Shown here: positions 14,457-27,036 of the stretch, in pieces | Position numbering within the stretch: position 1 is the first letter of the stretch | Layout of the letters: each line of letters starts with the position of its first letter | From: Musa acuminata AAA Group | Taxonomy: Eukaryota > Streptophyta > Magnoliopsida > Zingiberales > Musaceae | Reading direction: 5' to 3' | Assembly (NCBI RefSeq): GCF_036884655.1 | Contig: NC_088339.1 | Location: forward strand, 29,597,001-29,661,000 | Length of the DNA stretch: 64,000 nucleotides | Notes under the pieces: model-generated | What the model was told of the DNA's origin: nothing | Databases searched by the model: none | The model's input: the letters and a program-made list of their open reading frames with translations, nothing else | Made by a program: the position numbers and the translations under genes

Positions 14457-15260
14457 AATAGTAACTTATTATCATGTATGAATTAGTTCATAGGGTGAAT
14501 CGATCTAATCCCCTACATATAATATTTATATTGTTAATTAGAATTTTTGAATGGGCATATGGTGTTTTTAACGCCCCATCAAAATATTATAAGCGTATTT
14601 AAAAAATATTATAATTGGGACTCATAATTCAATAAAAACCAATCTATCTAACAAAATAATGTTTCAAATAGGTATGCTTATTAGCTTAGGAACAAGAACA
14701 ACTGAATAGTAGGCTTCTATATACTGTTTGTGGCACTAAAAAATATTACAATGGATACAAATAAACTCAAAATCAATAGAGATTAGCTTAAATAAAAAAA
14801 TAAAATTTTAAATATGTATCACTTAGGAACAATGACATTCAAATATTATCATAATATATCAAATTTAGAATATAATAATATTTAATTCATTCAATCTTAT
14901 ATTGAGGTATCAGTCATATGATATCGAGGTATCGACTATATAATACTGAGGTGTCAATCTTATTATGCTAAAGCATCGATAGCCACATGTGGATGAGATA
15001 TCGATCACATTGCGATTAGATGTCGATATCTTCGTGATATTGAGGTATCTATCATCATAAGTTTATCATTATATCGATTACATTTTTTTTGAATAGATTT
15101 ATAATATATTTTGATAATTATTAAACTATTTAAAAATTATTTAAAAAAATATTATAATTGTGTCCAATAGAAATTGCTGTAGCCACCTTTGTCAAGACGA
15201 TATTTAATGGATTATAATAACAAAGCGGCATCCTTTGAAAAGTCCAAAAAAGAAAAATAT
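12640..15260. other. Intergenic region with repeats
   Basis: No gene is seen. A CTTT run lies near 13060-13077. A GC-richer patch at about 13170-13730 stands out from the AT-rich flanks and may be an old repeat. An AT microsatellite sits at 14421-14454, and a degenerate GAGGTATCGATCAT-like motif recurs at about 14890-15060. Confidence 0.5.
14421..14454. repeat. (TA)n microsatellite
   Basis: An uninterrupted run of TA dinucleotides about 34 bp long in AT-rich spacer. Confidence 0.95.
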
Positions 15261-15299
15261 CGAGTGTGTATATTTATTTATACTAGAAATTATTTGTCT

Positions 15300-15410
15300 T
15301 TTCCGAAACTAAAAACTGTTGCACACTGTTCGGCTAAGCAAGCCAAGTCTTCGCCTCCTGCCTCCTGCCTCTGCTCCCCCTCGCGATCCCGGACGACGCC
15401 GCAGCCACCG
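15300..15410 (+). other. Probable 5'UTR exon of the PIP kinase-like gene
   Basis: A GC-rich, pyrimidine-rich stretch ends in CCACCG followed by GTACGT, a strong donor. The acceptor CTTGTAG at 16391-16397 lies just six bases before the ATG of the next gene, so a 5'UTR intron of about 1 kb is likely. A TATTTATTTATA element near 15269 could be the TATA region. Exact boundaries need transcripts. Confidence 0.5.
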
Positions 15411-16403
15411 GTACGTCCCTGCCCACTCTGTTTCTTTTCCTTTCCCTTCGTTTCCCGCGTTGCAACCTCGCTTCCCTACGTCCGGTACTGGATCTTGAAG
15501 TGCCGATTGGACGATCCCAATACGGGCTCGATGGTTTCGCCGGGGTTTCCTCGGATTCGATGGGCGTAGCTTGGATTTGGTCCTCCTTTGAGTCGGGAGT
15601 GCTGTAGGTTCTTTGATCCGGCGGGTGAGGTATCGAGTTGATAGAATGGGAGGGCAAGTCCAAATGAAATTTGGTTGTTCAATCGAAGATCCTCGGTATA
15701 TGTTTGTTCCCTGCAAAAGTGAACCCGTAAGATGGATAAATCTCTAACTAATTTTTTCTCCTATTTTTCTGAGAGAAGAAATTATACAAATGCATCAAAG
15801 ATGGACTGCACCAAGCACATAAAACCAACTTAAAAGAAAGATTTTCATGCCAATTCTTTTATTTAAGTCTTACTTTAGTTTGTTCTTATAATGACTGTGC
15901 ATATTGTGACTTCTATGTTCCATGTTAAAATAGACAGATAATTCACCAAACTCGGACAAAATAAGCTGCATCTGATTCCTTTGGTTTCTATAATTTTTGG
16001 TACGATGTAACATACACATTGTACTTCTGAATTTGCTGCTAGTAATAATTGTAAGGGGATATTAACCTTGGCTATCAAACAGGGATACACATTGGAATAA
16101 TAAATTGCTAGTATGGAATATTTGGCTCGCAAAGATAACCAAAATGCAACTACCAACTATTGAAGTAAATTTCTTGGGATGATTCCATTCTTGAATCACA
16201 TGTTGAGGTGATAGATCAATTGAAACTGGTTATTCACAAATCAACTGAAAATTTGGAAACCTGTTATCAGTTCATGTAAATCAACGTTTCAAGCTGAACC
16301 TTGCAAGCCATATGATTCTAGTCTCAGACTCCTTGTTTACCTTTTGCCTTTGCATTGCACAGCATGTTACCTTATGCATAAGTTATATGGCTTGTAGGAA
16401 CAC

Positions 16404-18668
16404 ATGGAGCGAAAACTGGTGCTTTCAGAGCAGGAACCTTCATATCTTGATTTCACTTCCACTTCATCTCTTTTGCTATGGTGCTCTATTGATTCTGAAG
16501 GCACACATACTGAGTTTCAGTGGACTGATTATAGTGCTGCAGTTTTCAGGTTTAAAGTGACTCCTACCGAAATGTTTTCTTCTTATTAAGCAGGGCATGC
16601 TAATTTTCCTTTTCTGAATAAATACTGATGAGTCCTTTCTTTGCAATAATTGCAATCAGATACTTAAATACTGCATTCAGAAATATTATGTCTGTTGTAA
16701 TTCAAATATAACATTTATAAAGAAAAATAGACCAAATATGCAACTTATCTTCATTTTCTAATGTGAAATTGTTGAATGTAAGAGGCCACGGCATATCAAG
16801 TGCAGGGTACAACATTCACTATATCTTCATGGTTCTATATTCTTCGCTTATATCTGCAAACACAAGGGGAAATTTATTTTTATTGAATAAGCTTTCTTGG
16901 CTAGCTATGATTGTAACAGACGTTTGTTGTCATCTTAGGACACCGTATAATGTTGAATGCACACTTTACCATTTAGTTGCCTAGGTTGTTGTTTTTCTAT
17001 AAACTTACTGTTTTACGTACTCTTTTTGGAAAATTTTGTAGGAATCTTCAAGAGTTTGATGAAATTAATTTTGATGACTATTCGGATTCAATGCGTCGTC
17101 GTGAAACCTTAAAGCTTCTTTTTTCAAATAAAAAGAATGTCACTTCTCTCCGTTTACCCCATGATGATAGGTTCATCTTGAAGATCATAAGCAAATCACA
17201 AATGAAGGTACTTTCATGATCTCCGTTATTCTTTCCTCATATTTGTTGCTTTATCTGTTTGTTACCAATCATTTGAACTGTACAACAGTTGTTAGAACAG
17301 ATAAAGGTTGCTAAAATACTATTTTCTATTAAAACATTCAATAACCTTCCAAACCAGCTTTTGATCAATCTAATGATTGGAAAGAAACACATGATTTCAT
17401 CACAGAGTACTTCACCTCAAAGTTATGACGGGAAATTAATTCAGGCACTTGACTAGGAAATGGTACTTGAAATTGGGAGTAGATGGAGAAAAGAAAAGGA
17501 CAAGTTTGTGAAAGTAAGTAAAATATGAGAATGTACTAATAAAACCTGTGGAGAAGAATAGAGCGCTTTGATTTTTTGTTATATTGTACTCGACCATAGT
17601 TACTATTGCATATTAGTTGTAAATCATTTACATGAATTCTTTTCCAATGGCAATTTTCATGCTAGTTGGCACTTTTACAGGCATTTTGTAGATCAACATG
17701 TTGCTCATTGACATTATCATAAGCCTCAATACAAGGTTCATCTAGTATGTGTTTAAGTTTTCTTGTAGCTGTATAAATGATATTTTTTATATTCACCATT
17801 CTTGCAGGTCTTCTTGGAAATGCTACCAAAATATTATCAACATGTGAAGTCATACATGAACACTTTAATTGCAAACTTCTATGGGATTCATGTTGTGAAG
17901 CCACGTGGTGGACAAAAGGTAGCCCATTATATATCTGACATAATTACAACCTTTGGCCTCATGTAATAGTAAAAGTATCTAGCTCTTTTTTTATTTGATT
18001 CTTTTGGCTTGCAGTTGTTCTCATATCTATATAACAAATACCCTAGAATCTATCTTTTCCGCTTGGCTAATTTATTATCATGATTTTTAGTAAAGTGATC
18101 CATACTCAGAAAATAACATGAAATATCTATGTATAAGCTTAATGGTCCCGATATTTACTGTAGCAAGCATATTGCAAAAAGTAAAGCAGTAATGGGGAAG
18201 ATAACTTGGACTGGTGAAAGAGAGTAAAGTAGAAATCTGTAAACATTTCCTTTTGTTTTTGTTTGTTAAGGTTTTGTTTTATGGATCTGAGTGTTGAGCA
18301 GTTAAGAAAAAAACTTATATAAAAAGTTTGTATTGCCGAGATGAGAATGTTGAAATGGATATGTGGAGTTACTAAGAAAGATAGGAAAGAAGTACTCTTA
18401 TTCATGAATAACTAGGTATCGTTTCGATAGAGGATAAGTTAAGAAAAAATCATTTAAGATGGTATGGGCATATGTTAAGGAGACCTCTCGATACGATAGT
18501 CAGAAGAGTTAAAATAATTAAAGATCTAAAAAAACTTTAATAGAAACTATAAATAAGGATTTAAGTACTCTGAACTTAACTAGGCATATGATTTTTTATA
18601 AATCTCAATGACGGTAAAATATTCATATAGTCAACCCCAAATAATTGGGACTTACGGCTTTATTGTTT

Positions 18669-18699
<31 letters not shown>

Positions 18700-21600
18700 G
18701 TTGTGCGGGGGCTGGTCATTACTCATTCTAGTAATCTGACTAAAAAAATCACTCAGTAGCTCAAATATGCAAAAAAAAAAGAAAAAAGAAAAAGGGCTAT
18801 AGTGTAGCATCAACTATTTCTCATAAACATTAAAATTCATTAGCACTGAGAGCAAGATGCCACAAATTAAAAGTCTTCTCGTTATAGTGAACTTGGCAGA
18901 TTGGCAGTATAACCAGACCTCTTTGTTGTATTGTTTTAGTTTTTTATACAAAAATTAATCTTTTTTTTCTCTGGACGTTTGAAGGGTTAAACTCTTCTTC
19001 TTGTTAAACATTTTATTGGCCTATACTATCTATGTTTTGTACAAATTTTTGATATTAATAGGTCAATTATCTGACATGCTAACCTCATCAGGTTCGCTTT
19101 ATAGTAACCAGAAACGTTCTTCAGTCAGATTCAAGAATTCACAAGCATTTTGTTATCAGAGGTTCACCACATAGCTACCATGTGAACAAAGCTGGAGATG
19201 AGGAAGATCTGAACATGACTTTCCATCTACATACATCTCATCGGAATAAAATTCTGATGTAAGTTCCTTAGCTGTTTATGAATTGAAACATATCTTTTCT
19301 TGACCAAAAAATTCTTGTTATTCCTTTAAGAGAGATTATGATCTTCGATTTCCTGATAAGTTGACCTTTTGTAATTGATTATATTTCTTCCTCTGATAAA
19401 TGGTAGTGATTAAGAAAGAGACAAGATATTGTAAGTCTACTTATTTTAGATGAAGTGATTCCTTTTTATTGGATGAATAGCTATTTATTTTTCTATCCTT
19501 TAAATATCCTCTTGGTCATGTTTGTCAACTTTCGCATGGATGAGTATGACAGTATCCTTCTTTGTGCTTTTGAGTTTCAACTAGTATGATAGGGTCCTCA
19601 AAATGGTACTTTTTCCACCATTTAGAAGCTCTTGGATTTTATAGGTCATGACCTATCATCATAATGTCCAATGTGTCAGGCTATTCTTATTGCACAGACC
19701 TCTAACCCATCTGTCCTCGAATCCCCCATGTATCCGTTTCTATAACCAGGATATTATTGGCTTGGACAATAATGAGACTTGCCTCTTATGAGAACTCTGA
19801 TCCTTAGATATGAAGCCTTTTGTTAAGTTTATCAGGTTGATCATTATGTTGCATTTATGAAGGGAAAACATTTGTTAAGTCTTATTGTGATATAGTGCTA
19901 CATCATCATTAAGCAGTCATTCCATTAACTCACAACTAGAACGCATGTGCTATCCAGTTATTCGCTTGAACTGACTGAAGATGTGTCTCACTTGCACACC
20001 CAGCTCATAAAATTCACCGATCTTCTGCTATATGTGGTGTTTCTTAATTTGCTTACCATCTAGTTTCCCATTTTCAGGCAATTAAAGCATGACTGCAATT
20101 TTTTGGAAGAAGCAGGCATCACACATTACTCTCTTTTGCTGGGAATGCATATTTGTTCAACACCTTTTGAAGCTGCTCTTCAAGTTCGCCACTCTCCGCG
20201 ATATTCAACAGGTAAACTTATGTTGTATGTTCTCTTTCACAAAACAAAAAGGGAAAGAAAAAAGAAAAAGAAGTTGGAAGGGTAACCTTTGTTCTGAGTG
20301 GACTTTCTCAAAAGATCATGCAAGGGCATTATGATTTTGCCAAGCAAAGGGCAGAACAAAAGGGTATGGTTAGCTCTTTGAAATGTGGTTAACTTCATCT
20401 GGACCACCTTTATTGGTGAGAAATCAGTGGTCTAGTGAAATGAGTTAACTGTCTTGAATAGAGTGGTTATAGCTAGTGACCTCAATCCTTTTAATATGAG
20501 CAGATACTATAGCCCAATGCCGGAGTCTTTGATGTCTTTTTGGCTTAGCAATATGCACACAACTGGGTTAAATTCATATGCAAGTGATGATGTCACTCCT
20601 AGTTGGGTTTAGGTATCATTTAAAAATACCCATATCGAATCATGAGCATGGAGTTTAACATAGACCAACCATTTTATGTCAGATTGAGTCAATGGGCTAG
20701 ATTTGCCTTTAGTTTCAAGCAAGATTAAATATCAAATGTTCCCATATGTGCTGACCAGTATTTAATTACCAGTCTGAACAGTAGTGGTACATGTACACAT
20801 TTTTATTTTTTTACTGTATTCAACGATATCAGATGGTATGAGTTGGTGTACCATCTAGCATATAGGTATCAGCTTCATAGGTCATCAAAACAGATAAAAG
20901 TTTGGATTATAAAACATTGGTTTCAAGTTGACCATGGTTTAGATTTGGTCCATATTTGAAGTATAAATCTTGTACCAAGTCCTTGTTACCAAATATTTCA
21001 AATAATCTAGGTGTTAAAGTATAATGACTGAAACAAATGAAAGGAAATAAGCAAAGAAAACACTGAGAGGAAACAAGAAAGAAATGAACCATATGGTAAA
21101 ACAGTAATAGAAACTTAAAAAGAGTTGGACATCCTAAAAATCTAAAAAAAAAAAAATCAAAGAATTATAAAAGTGTTCAGTTATATTAGCTCAAATGATA
21201 CGAATCACGTTTGTAACTATCAAGTTCAATATTTGGCAGCTGTCAAATCCGTTTTTGGCTGGGCCACTTCCCTGTCCTTGTTGATCGGTATCTGGAATTC
21301 TTAGTTGCAGTTAACTTTTTAACTTGGATAATTGTTGATTGCTTATCTTTACAAGTTTCCATTTTGTGCAGATTAATGTTAGTTTGGTACTTTGATGGGG
21401 GAATTATAACCATGCATAATCATATTGTAGTCATAAACAGTTGAAATAAGAGGTCCAGCGGATACTCTATGCAGGTTCAGCTGATTGCAGTGAGAGTTCA
21501 GATGGACCTGAATCGGAGCATGGTGATGCAGATCAAGATTTGTCATCTGATGATGATACAACATCATCCTGCTCTACAGAGTAAATTATCTTTGCCACTC

Positions 21601-22149
21601 TTTTCCTTCAAGGGAATATATCGATGAGTTCTTCAATTCAAGTCGAGCATTCTTTTTCTGGACTAGGAAGATTGTTTGTTGATTATGTGATAATTTTCTT
21701 TCTCTTTGAGCATTTTAGAGCATGCAAGCTATTTATTGGAATTGGATGGATTTTGTGGCCTACTGGTTAGATGGATTTGTTTCTGGTGTATCTAAGCTCT
21801 ACTTGTGCTAGGCTCTCTCTAATGTTAGCTGTGATTTTGTTGCAGAACTGAAGATAGACTTGGTGTCAAGATGGCAGCCCGGGCAGTTGGCTTCCGGAAA
21901 AGGGAAAGCAATGTGGTATCAACTCATACGGCAGGGACAGTGCAACCCAACAATGTGAACCTATTCTTTGGGATAACTGATATTCTTCAACATTACAGCG
22001 TGCGTAAGCACATAGAACACGTTTTGAAGTCTCTGCAAACGGACCATCCATCAGTCTCAGGAGTAAATCCCAAAGGGTATTCGACTCATTTTCAGGAATG
22101 CGTCTCCAAAATATTTCCAGAAAATGATTTTGATATCAACATGCTATAG
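16404..22149 (+). CDS. Phosphatidylinositol phosphate kinase-like protein, probably catalytically impaired
   Basis: The CDS is join(16404..16549,17042..17207,17808..17918,19092..19258,20078..20211,21475..21580,21846..22149), 377 aa. All junctions are GT-AG and in frame. The fold matches PIP4P 5-kinases of the short plant type without MORN repeats. It shows FQWTDYSAAVFR, DDRFILKIISKS with the ATP lysine K96, MLPKYYQHV, YGIHVVKP.GGQKVRFIV, an acidic linker (about 242-277) and FFGITDILQHY with D322 kept. Key sites differ from the family. The glycine-rich loop before K96 lacks its glycines. The usual DLKGS reads VIRGS (162-166), losing the Asp and changing Lys to Arg. MDYSLL reads THYSLL (212-217), losing the catalytic Asp. 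The frame is intact and the substitutions are not random decay, so a pseudokinase is likelier than a dead gene. Membrane or PI binding is inferred. Confidence 0.9.
18328..18700 (+). mobile_element. 3' end of an RTE-type LINE, decayed, in an intron
   Basis: With stops and frameshifts, the plus strand encodes the C-terminal part of a LINE polyprotein: MRMLKWICGVTKKDRK at 18341, then HLRWYGHMLRRPLDT, then remnants of the final KDL...LNLT block. It ends in a run of GTT/TTG triplets (18671-18700). RTE-clade elements typically end in such a short tandem tail. It lies in sense orientation in the intron between the exons ending at 17918 and starting at 19092. It is a 5'-truncated dead copy. Confidence 0.8.
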
Positions 22150-23097
22150 ATGATCTATCTGAGACAACCACGAGATGGAGAAAGTATATACAATGCTACA
22201 ACAGCCTTCATTACATGTGGACAAATTTTACTTTGAAAATTATTTTATGCACATGTATATGGCACTGGAGGATCTATTCATAATAATAAACTGTGTTAGG
22301 TCATTAACGCTGCATGTAATCGGTTTACAATATGGCTGAGCTTTATTTATGCCTCTGGACGAACTGGTATGAGATCTTGGAGATAACATGTTTTGGATTT
22401 GTTGTTATGACTTATGAATCATCCACAAAAGTAGAAATTGATAACAATAGTACTTGTCAAACTCGGTGCAGTCAGATGAACATTGTGATATCAGAGTCGA
22501 ACGTCGAAATCTAATCAAACTGTCGGTTTTGGTCTTTTCACAATGACCTATTTTGAGTCTGCAGAATCACAAAGGTTGAACATGTTAAATGTGAGGATCT
22601 CTTTTGCTCTTAGCTGTTTCAGGATTAGATCTCATGTCGGTGGAGATCTATTAGTGTATGGACAGTGAAACAAAGCTCTGCAGTCCAACGGACTGAGAGT
22701 GACTGCACGATGTGAACTGCGGAAGAAAACATAATAATACGTGCCTCTTCTATTATTTCTTTTCTACATATTTTGATTATTAGTTAGTTTTCCGCTTGAT
22801 GACCATTTTTTTGGCACAGACAACAATAGAAATTAAGCCATTTAAATTCAGAAATTTTGAATGCTTGATTGGAGAAATCTCCCATCAAGCATTACCGTCT
22901 TTCTTGTTGATCGTCTTCCTTGAGACTGCAATTGACTGCTGGGATGAGGTTTAGAATGATGTTCTGGTTATGAAATCAAAATATAATTTGAATTTCCTAT
23001 TAACTTACTTTCTTTTAGGTTAAAAAACAAAAAGGATAAAATTATTTTTATTTTTTTTTTAAATAGAATATCATAATTTCACCGTAATTAATATGTA

Positions 23098-23101
<4 letters not shown>

Positions 23102-23134
<33 letters not shown>
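23102..23134. repeat. (AT)n microsatellite
   Basis: An uninterrupted AT run of about 33 bp. It produces a tyrosine-isoleucine shadow frame on the minus strand that is not a gene. Confidence 0.95.
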
Positions 23135-23137
<3 letters not shown>

Positions 23138-23977
23138 CTTGTAAAGATTAATATTAATATGTGGAAGAAAGAGCAGCCGCACACACATTTCCAGAAAATG
23201 TAAAACACAGTACCGAGCACAATAAAAATAATCCAACTCTACGAAAGAGTTGATGCGAGTGAGGATTAGCCTAAACAACCTTTTCCCATGTGGGAGCCGT
23301 GCGATGTTCCCACCGCTAAGAACTCCTAAACTGTACTTGCTGGCAGTGAGAACCAATGGGAACTTGTGTGCAGCTTTGTTGTGTTCCATTCCCACTGCTT
23401 GTTTAAGTTGTGGATGATCCAAACCCCAACAACAAAGTACACACAACTGTATCGTGTGCAGCAGAATAATCCTCAGGTTCTGCTGCCACCATTCTGAAAC
23501 CCTCGTTCCTGGCTGAAAGATATCCTTTCTTTGAGCGACTGTGTGCGCAGGTCCAGCTTTATTCTTCTATACTTTTGCATTAAAGAACAGTGGAAGAGCT
23601 GCGAGGAGAGCTAGCTTTCAGAATGGGTGTGTCAGTGCATCCGCCTTGTTACTTGGAACTCTAAGCTCGCCCCATTAGGGTTGTGACGCATGGACGTAGA
23701 CATCTTTTCCCAACGCCAACGCCAACTCCAGATTGGGTACCGATGGCTGTTTTATCACTCTTCGACTGTGCAACATCGATGGCATGCATCGGGAAAGGAA
23801 GGGGGCGTTGGAATTTGCGGAGTGCCGACCAGTGGGACAAATGCCTAATTGCGAACAAAAGCTCAGTTAATTGCGTGGATATATAAACAGAGCGAGAGAG
23901 GATGACGAAGAGAATCGATTCAAACGTGGGCAACAGCTTTAGCACGTGTAGGGAAGCCGAAACGCCCACTTGAGGCA

Positions 23978-24001
23978 TTAGGGTTAGGGTTAGGGTTAGG
24001 G
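23978..24001 (+). repeat. Four tandem TTAGGG units (interstitial telomere-like)
   Basis: Four perfect TTAGGG hexamers are followed by a T-run. Most plant telomeres are built of TTTAGGG, so this is the six-base form. The array is short and may be a chance or promoter telo-box-like motif. Confidence 0.85.
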
Positions 24002-26623
24002 TTTTTTCTGGAGTGGTGATGCAGCTGCTGCTGCTGCGTGGAAGATAATGATGTGGGCTACTCAAAATTCAAAAGGCAACGCTTTTTGGTAGAAGGCTTG
24101 CCTTGTTTTGCGCCGGTCATTTCAATTCAGTGAATGGAGGGGTAGCACTTAGCACGCGATGCCATTGATGACAGCTACCAGCGCAACATGAGAGACTACA
24201 GCTGACCTTGCTGTAGGATGACAAGGCGATGCCTATGTTCATGTTCTTCATAAGAACACGTCAGAGTAGGTTATTACAGTCTGCATCGAGTTGCGTACAG
24301 AAGAGGAAGGGCAGATACTGTAGGTGTGCACAGTGCATCATGTAGAACTGGCTGCAAGGTTAACCCCACGTAACCTTTTAGAACATTTACCTGTAATCGT
24401 TTGTCAAGCTAAAGAGGGAAGGCTATATACATCCCCCACTTTTCCCTCAGTAGGCGGAAGAACATAGGCAAAGAACAACTGATCCTCGAAGCACCAAAGG
24501 TTTGAGCACAACAATACAATGGATAGACGAGAAATATAGCAGCAAGCATAACCAACAGGATTCAATAGCCAGAAACAAGCAGGCAAGAAAAGTTGAAATG
24601 TGGAGTAATGTTCACAATAAAACTAGGATCATGACTTGTATATATATATATACACATTAACATAAGCTCCGAATACATTATTACCATCATTTGGAGAAGA
24701 ACAAAAAGTCTGTATGTGAGCAAGCATCAAACTATGAGCACGTTCTCTTGGTTCGTCAAATTCTACTGTCAGCTGGGATCTTCCTTCTAGATTTAAGATA
24801 TCGGTAGTGCAATTCAAGTTCACCAATGCTTCATAGCTGGAGAAATTTCAAATCGCAGTATGATGGAGATAGATTTACCTGTAGGAAGACCAGCCAAAAT
24901 TTGACACCATTTCAGAGGAGAACAAGGATGTGCAACACTAGATTAAGACGCAAAACCGAAGTGCTGACTTTTAATTGACTGACTAGAATTGCCATTCTAT
25001 AGAAAGAAAAAGCAGCAGACATTGAGCTTAAAGCATCATCTGACAAGCACAAGATCTCCCCATATGGCAGCACTAAGAGAAGCCAACAGATGCTGTGCTG
25101 CTAACCAGTCCATAATTCAGTGATTCGTTTAAAAGAGAAGAGAATGCAAATTGATTGATACAAGTAACGAAAAGAAAAGAAAAGGAAAAAATCATGGCAA
25201 TGGATCAATTACTTGCTCGATAAAACATGGAAACAACCAAAGAAAGAAGACGATGGTATAGTGACTTTATTGGTCAGTGAAAGTGCAAGTTCAAGTTCTT
25301 ATTTAGAGAGTAGAAATCAACTGCCCTTCCAATTCTCTTGGTAAGCTCACATATGTGATGATGTTTCCGTAAACGAGTGAGGTTGGTTAGTGCAATCATC
25401 TACCTTAAAGAAAAAAAAAATGAAACAGATAAATGGCCATCACCATTAATAAAAAACTTGTTGATCAAGTAAAGAAGCAATATTAACGAAAATATGTGCC
25501 AATTTATTTCCAATATCAACATCTTAACAATTTTAAGTAAGCACTGAGAACATTGATAGTTAAGCTTACACAGTAAATGGAAGTTTATCAGATGGCACAA
25601 TGTTGTCTTTACTGCTTGCAAGAAAACACTGAAGAATTTATAAGATATTGAAATATTCACACTTAACCATTACACAAGCAAGCCATAGATCTTCAAAAAA
25701 CTTATACACACCGGAAAGATCTGCAATTAGTAAGATGGAAAACATCTGCAGCATTGAACTCCATGAAAGAAAGTACAACAACAAAATGATGCTTTCTTTA
25801 GCCACCCTCGTTAAAAACGAAAAACAAAAAAGAGCCACTTCTGTTCTTGTCTCCACTTCTGTTCTTGTCTAAGTTTTGATGCTTACGGACTGCTTTTGTT
25901 CATGCAAGTACAAAGGATTCTGATAAAAAAAAAAGCTCAAACAAGGCATAATATGATTACTTTCGTGGGCTTAACCTGTACTGAACCATACAGCTTCTCC
26001 CTTACCATAAAACCCTCGTGACAAAGCTCCAGGAGCTTGAAGCAAGAGAACGTGCTCACCGTAAACGATTGGTCTCCTTGTGGAGGACATGCACTAGAAA
26101 GAGCATGGTACTATGAATCTAATGAAAGCTTTAGTTAATTTTGGTTGCGCTTGATGAGTTTGGAAGATATTTCCCAAAAAAACACCCCTCGGTGAGGAAG
26201 CACAAAGCTTGCATGTTAATTTTCCATGGAGGAAACCAAAGAATCGAGCAGATCAAAGCAAGCACGGTGAAGTCTAGCAATCAAACTGTCTAAATTCTGA
26301 AATCACACACAAAACGATTCCTTGACTTGCCCAAGTTTGCATCCACAGAAACATGTTTCCGAGCCTTGCCTTGCACAAGGATTACACTCACACAAAGCTC
26401 GTTCACTGTCGAACAAGATTTCAGATCAAGAACTCACAAACACCACGACATACAGAAAAAGGTGTGTCTGCGGCCAAAAAACAGAGAAAAGGTTGCATCG
26501 CACCAATCAAATACTCTTCTCGGAAGAGCATGGTCAACTTGTAAAAGTATCTGTGATTCGGATGAACATGCAGATATCCCGAACAAAGAGACGGAGAACA
26601 CATCCTTTGCACGGGGGTGGTAG

Positions 26624-26799
26624 ATAAGGGAGCTCCCTTCAGTCCAAGCAAAGACGGCATGGGATCAGACTTACCTCCCGCATCATTCACTCATGTGCCG
26701 AGCAAAAACCCTAGTTTGCCGGGCATGTGGATGAATGAGTCGGCAGCTAATCAAAGTCCCATAGCCACCCATGAGTGGACTGAAGGAAGCTCTCTTCGC
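26624..26799 (-). ncRNA. MIR319: miR319 precursor hairpin
   Basis: The minus strand carries the mature miR319 exactly, TTGGACTGAAGGGAGCTCCC, at 26647 down to 26628, with T at 26627 giving the 21-nt form. The opposite arm has AGAGCTTCCTTCAGTCCACT at 26793 down to about 26774, the usual star arm. The arms are about 125 bp apart. The upper stem also pairs: GCCGACTCATTCATCCACAT opposite GCACATGAGTGAATGATGC. This long, strongly conserved stem is typical of MIR319/159, which are processed from the loop towards the base. miR319 guides cleavage of TCP transcription factor mRNAs and so shapes leaf growth. The exact mature sequence, star arm and a TATA box at a fitting distance make this secure. Confidence 0.96.
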
Positions 26800-27027
26800 A
26801 AATCCCATGTCAAAAACACCGTCGATGGAATCCACAGAACCAACCTCACAAGGAAAAGACGGATCAAACACTAAGCCACATCGATTCTTCCTGAAGAAAG
26901 TCGAAAGCCGAGGAGTAGGAGAAACCAGCAAAAAAGGGAAAGCGGGGGAGAGAGAGAGAGAGGAACACAGATCAAGATCCTTCAATCCACCAAGCAATCT
27001 CCCGACTTAGAGATCCCGCAAGAGGTC

Positions 27028-27036
27028 CTTAAATAG
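27028..27036 (-). promoter_or_regulatory. TATA box of MIR319
   Basis: The minus strand reads CTATTTAAG about 230 bp upstream of the hairpin. Transcription would start near 27000, just before a CT-rich leader (the GA run at about 26946-26962 on the plus strand). The assignment rests on position and sequence only. Confidence 0.6.

Larger units (their letters stand above)
22150..26600. other. Intergenic region; may include the 3' part of pri-miR319
   Basis: No protein gene is convincing. A TA microsatellite sits at 23102-23134 and four tandem TTAGGG units at 23978-24001. A GC-richer stretch at about 23160-24100 holds open frames without recognisable domains. The part near 25900-26600 may be transcribed as the 3' part of the MIR319 primary transcript. 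Confidence 0.45.

Noticed and set aside
23661..24065. Minus-strand frame with a Leu-Thr repeat
   Set aside because: The Leu-Thr stretch is only the TTAGGG array translated.
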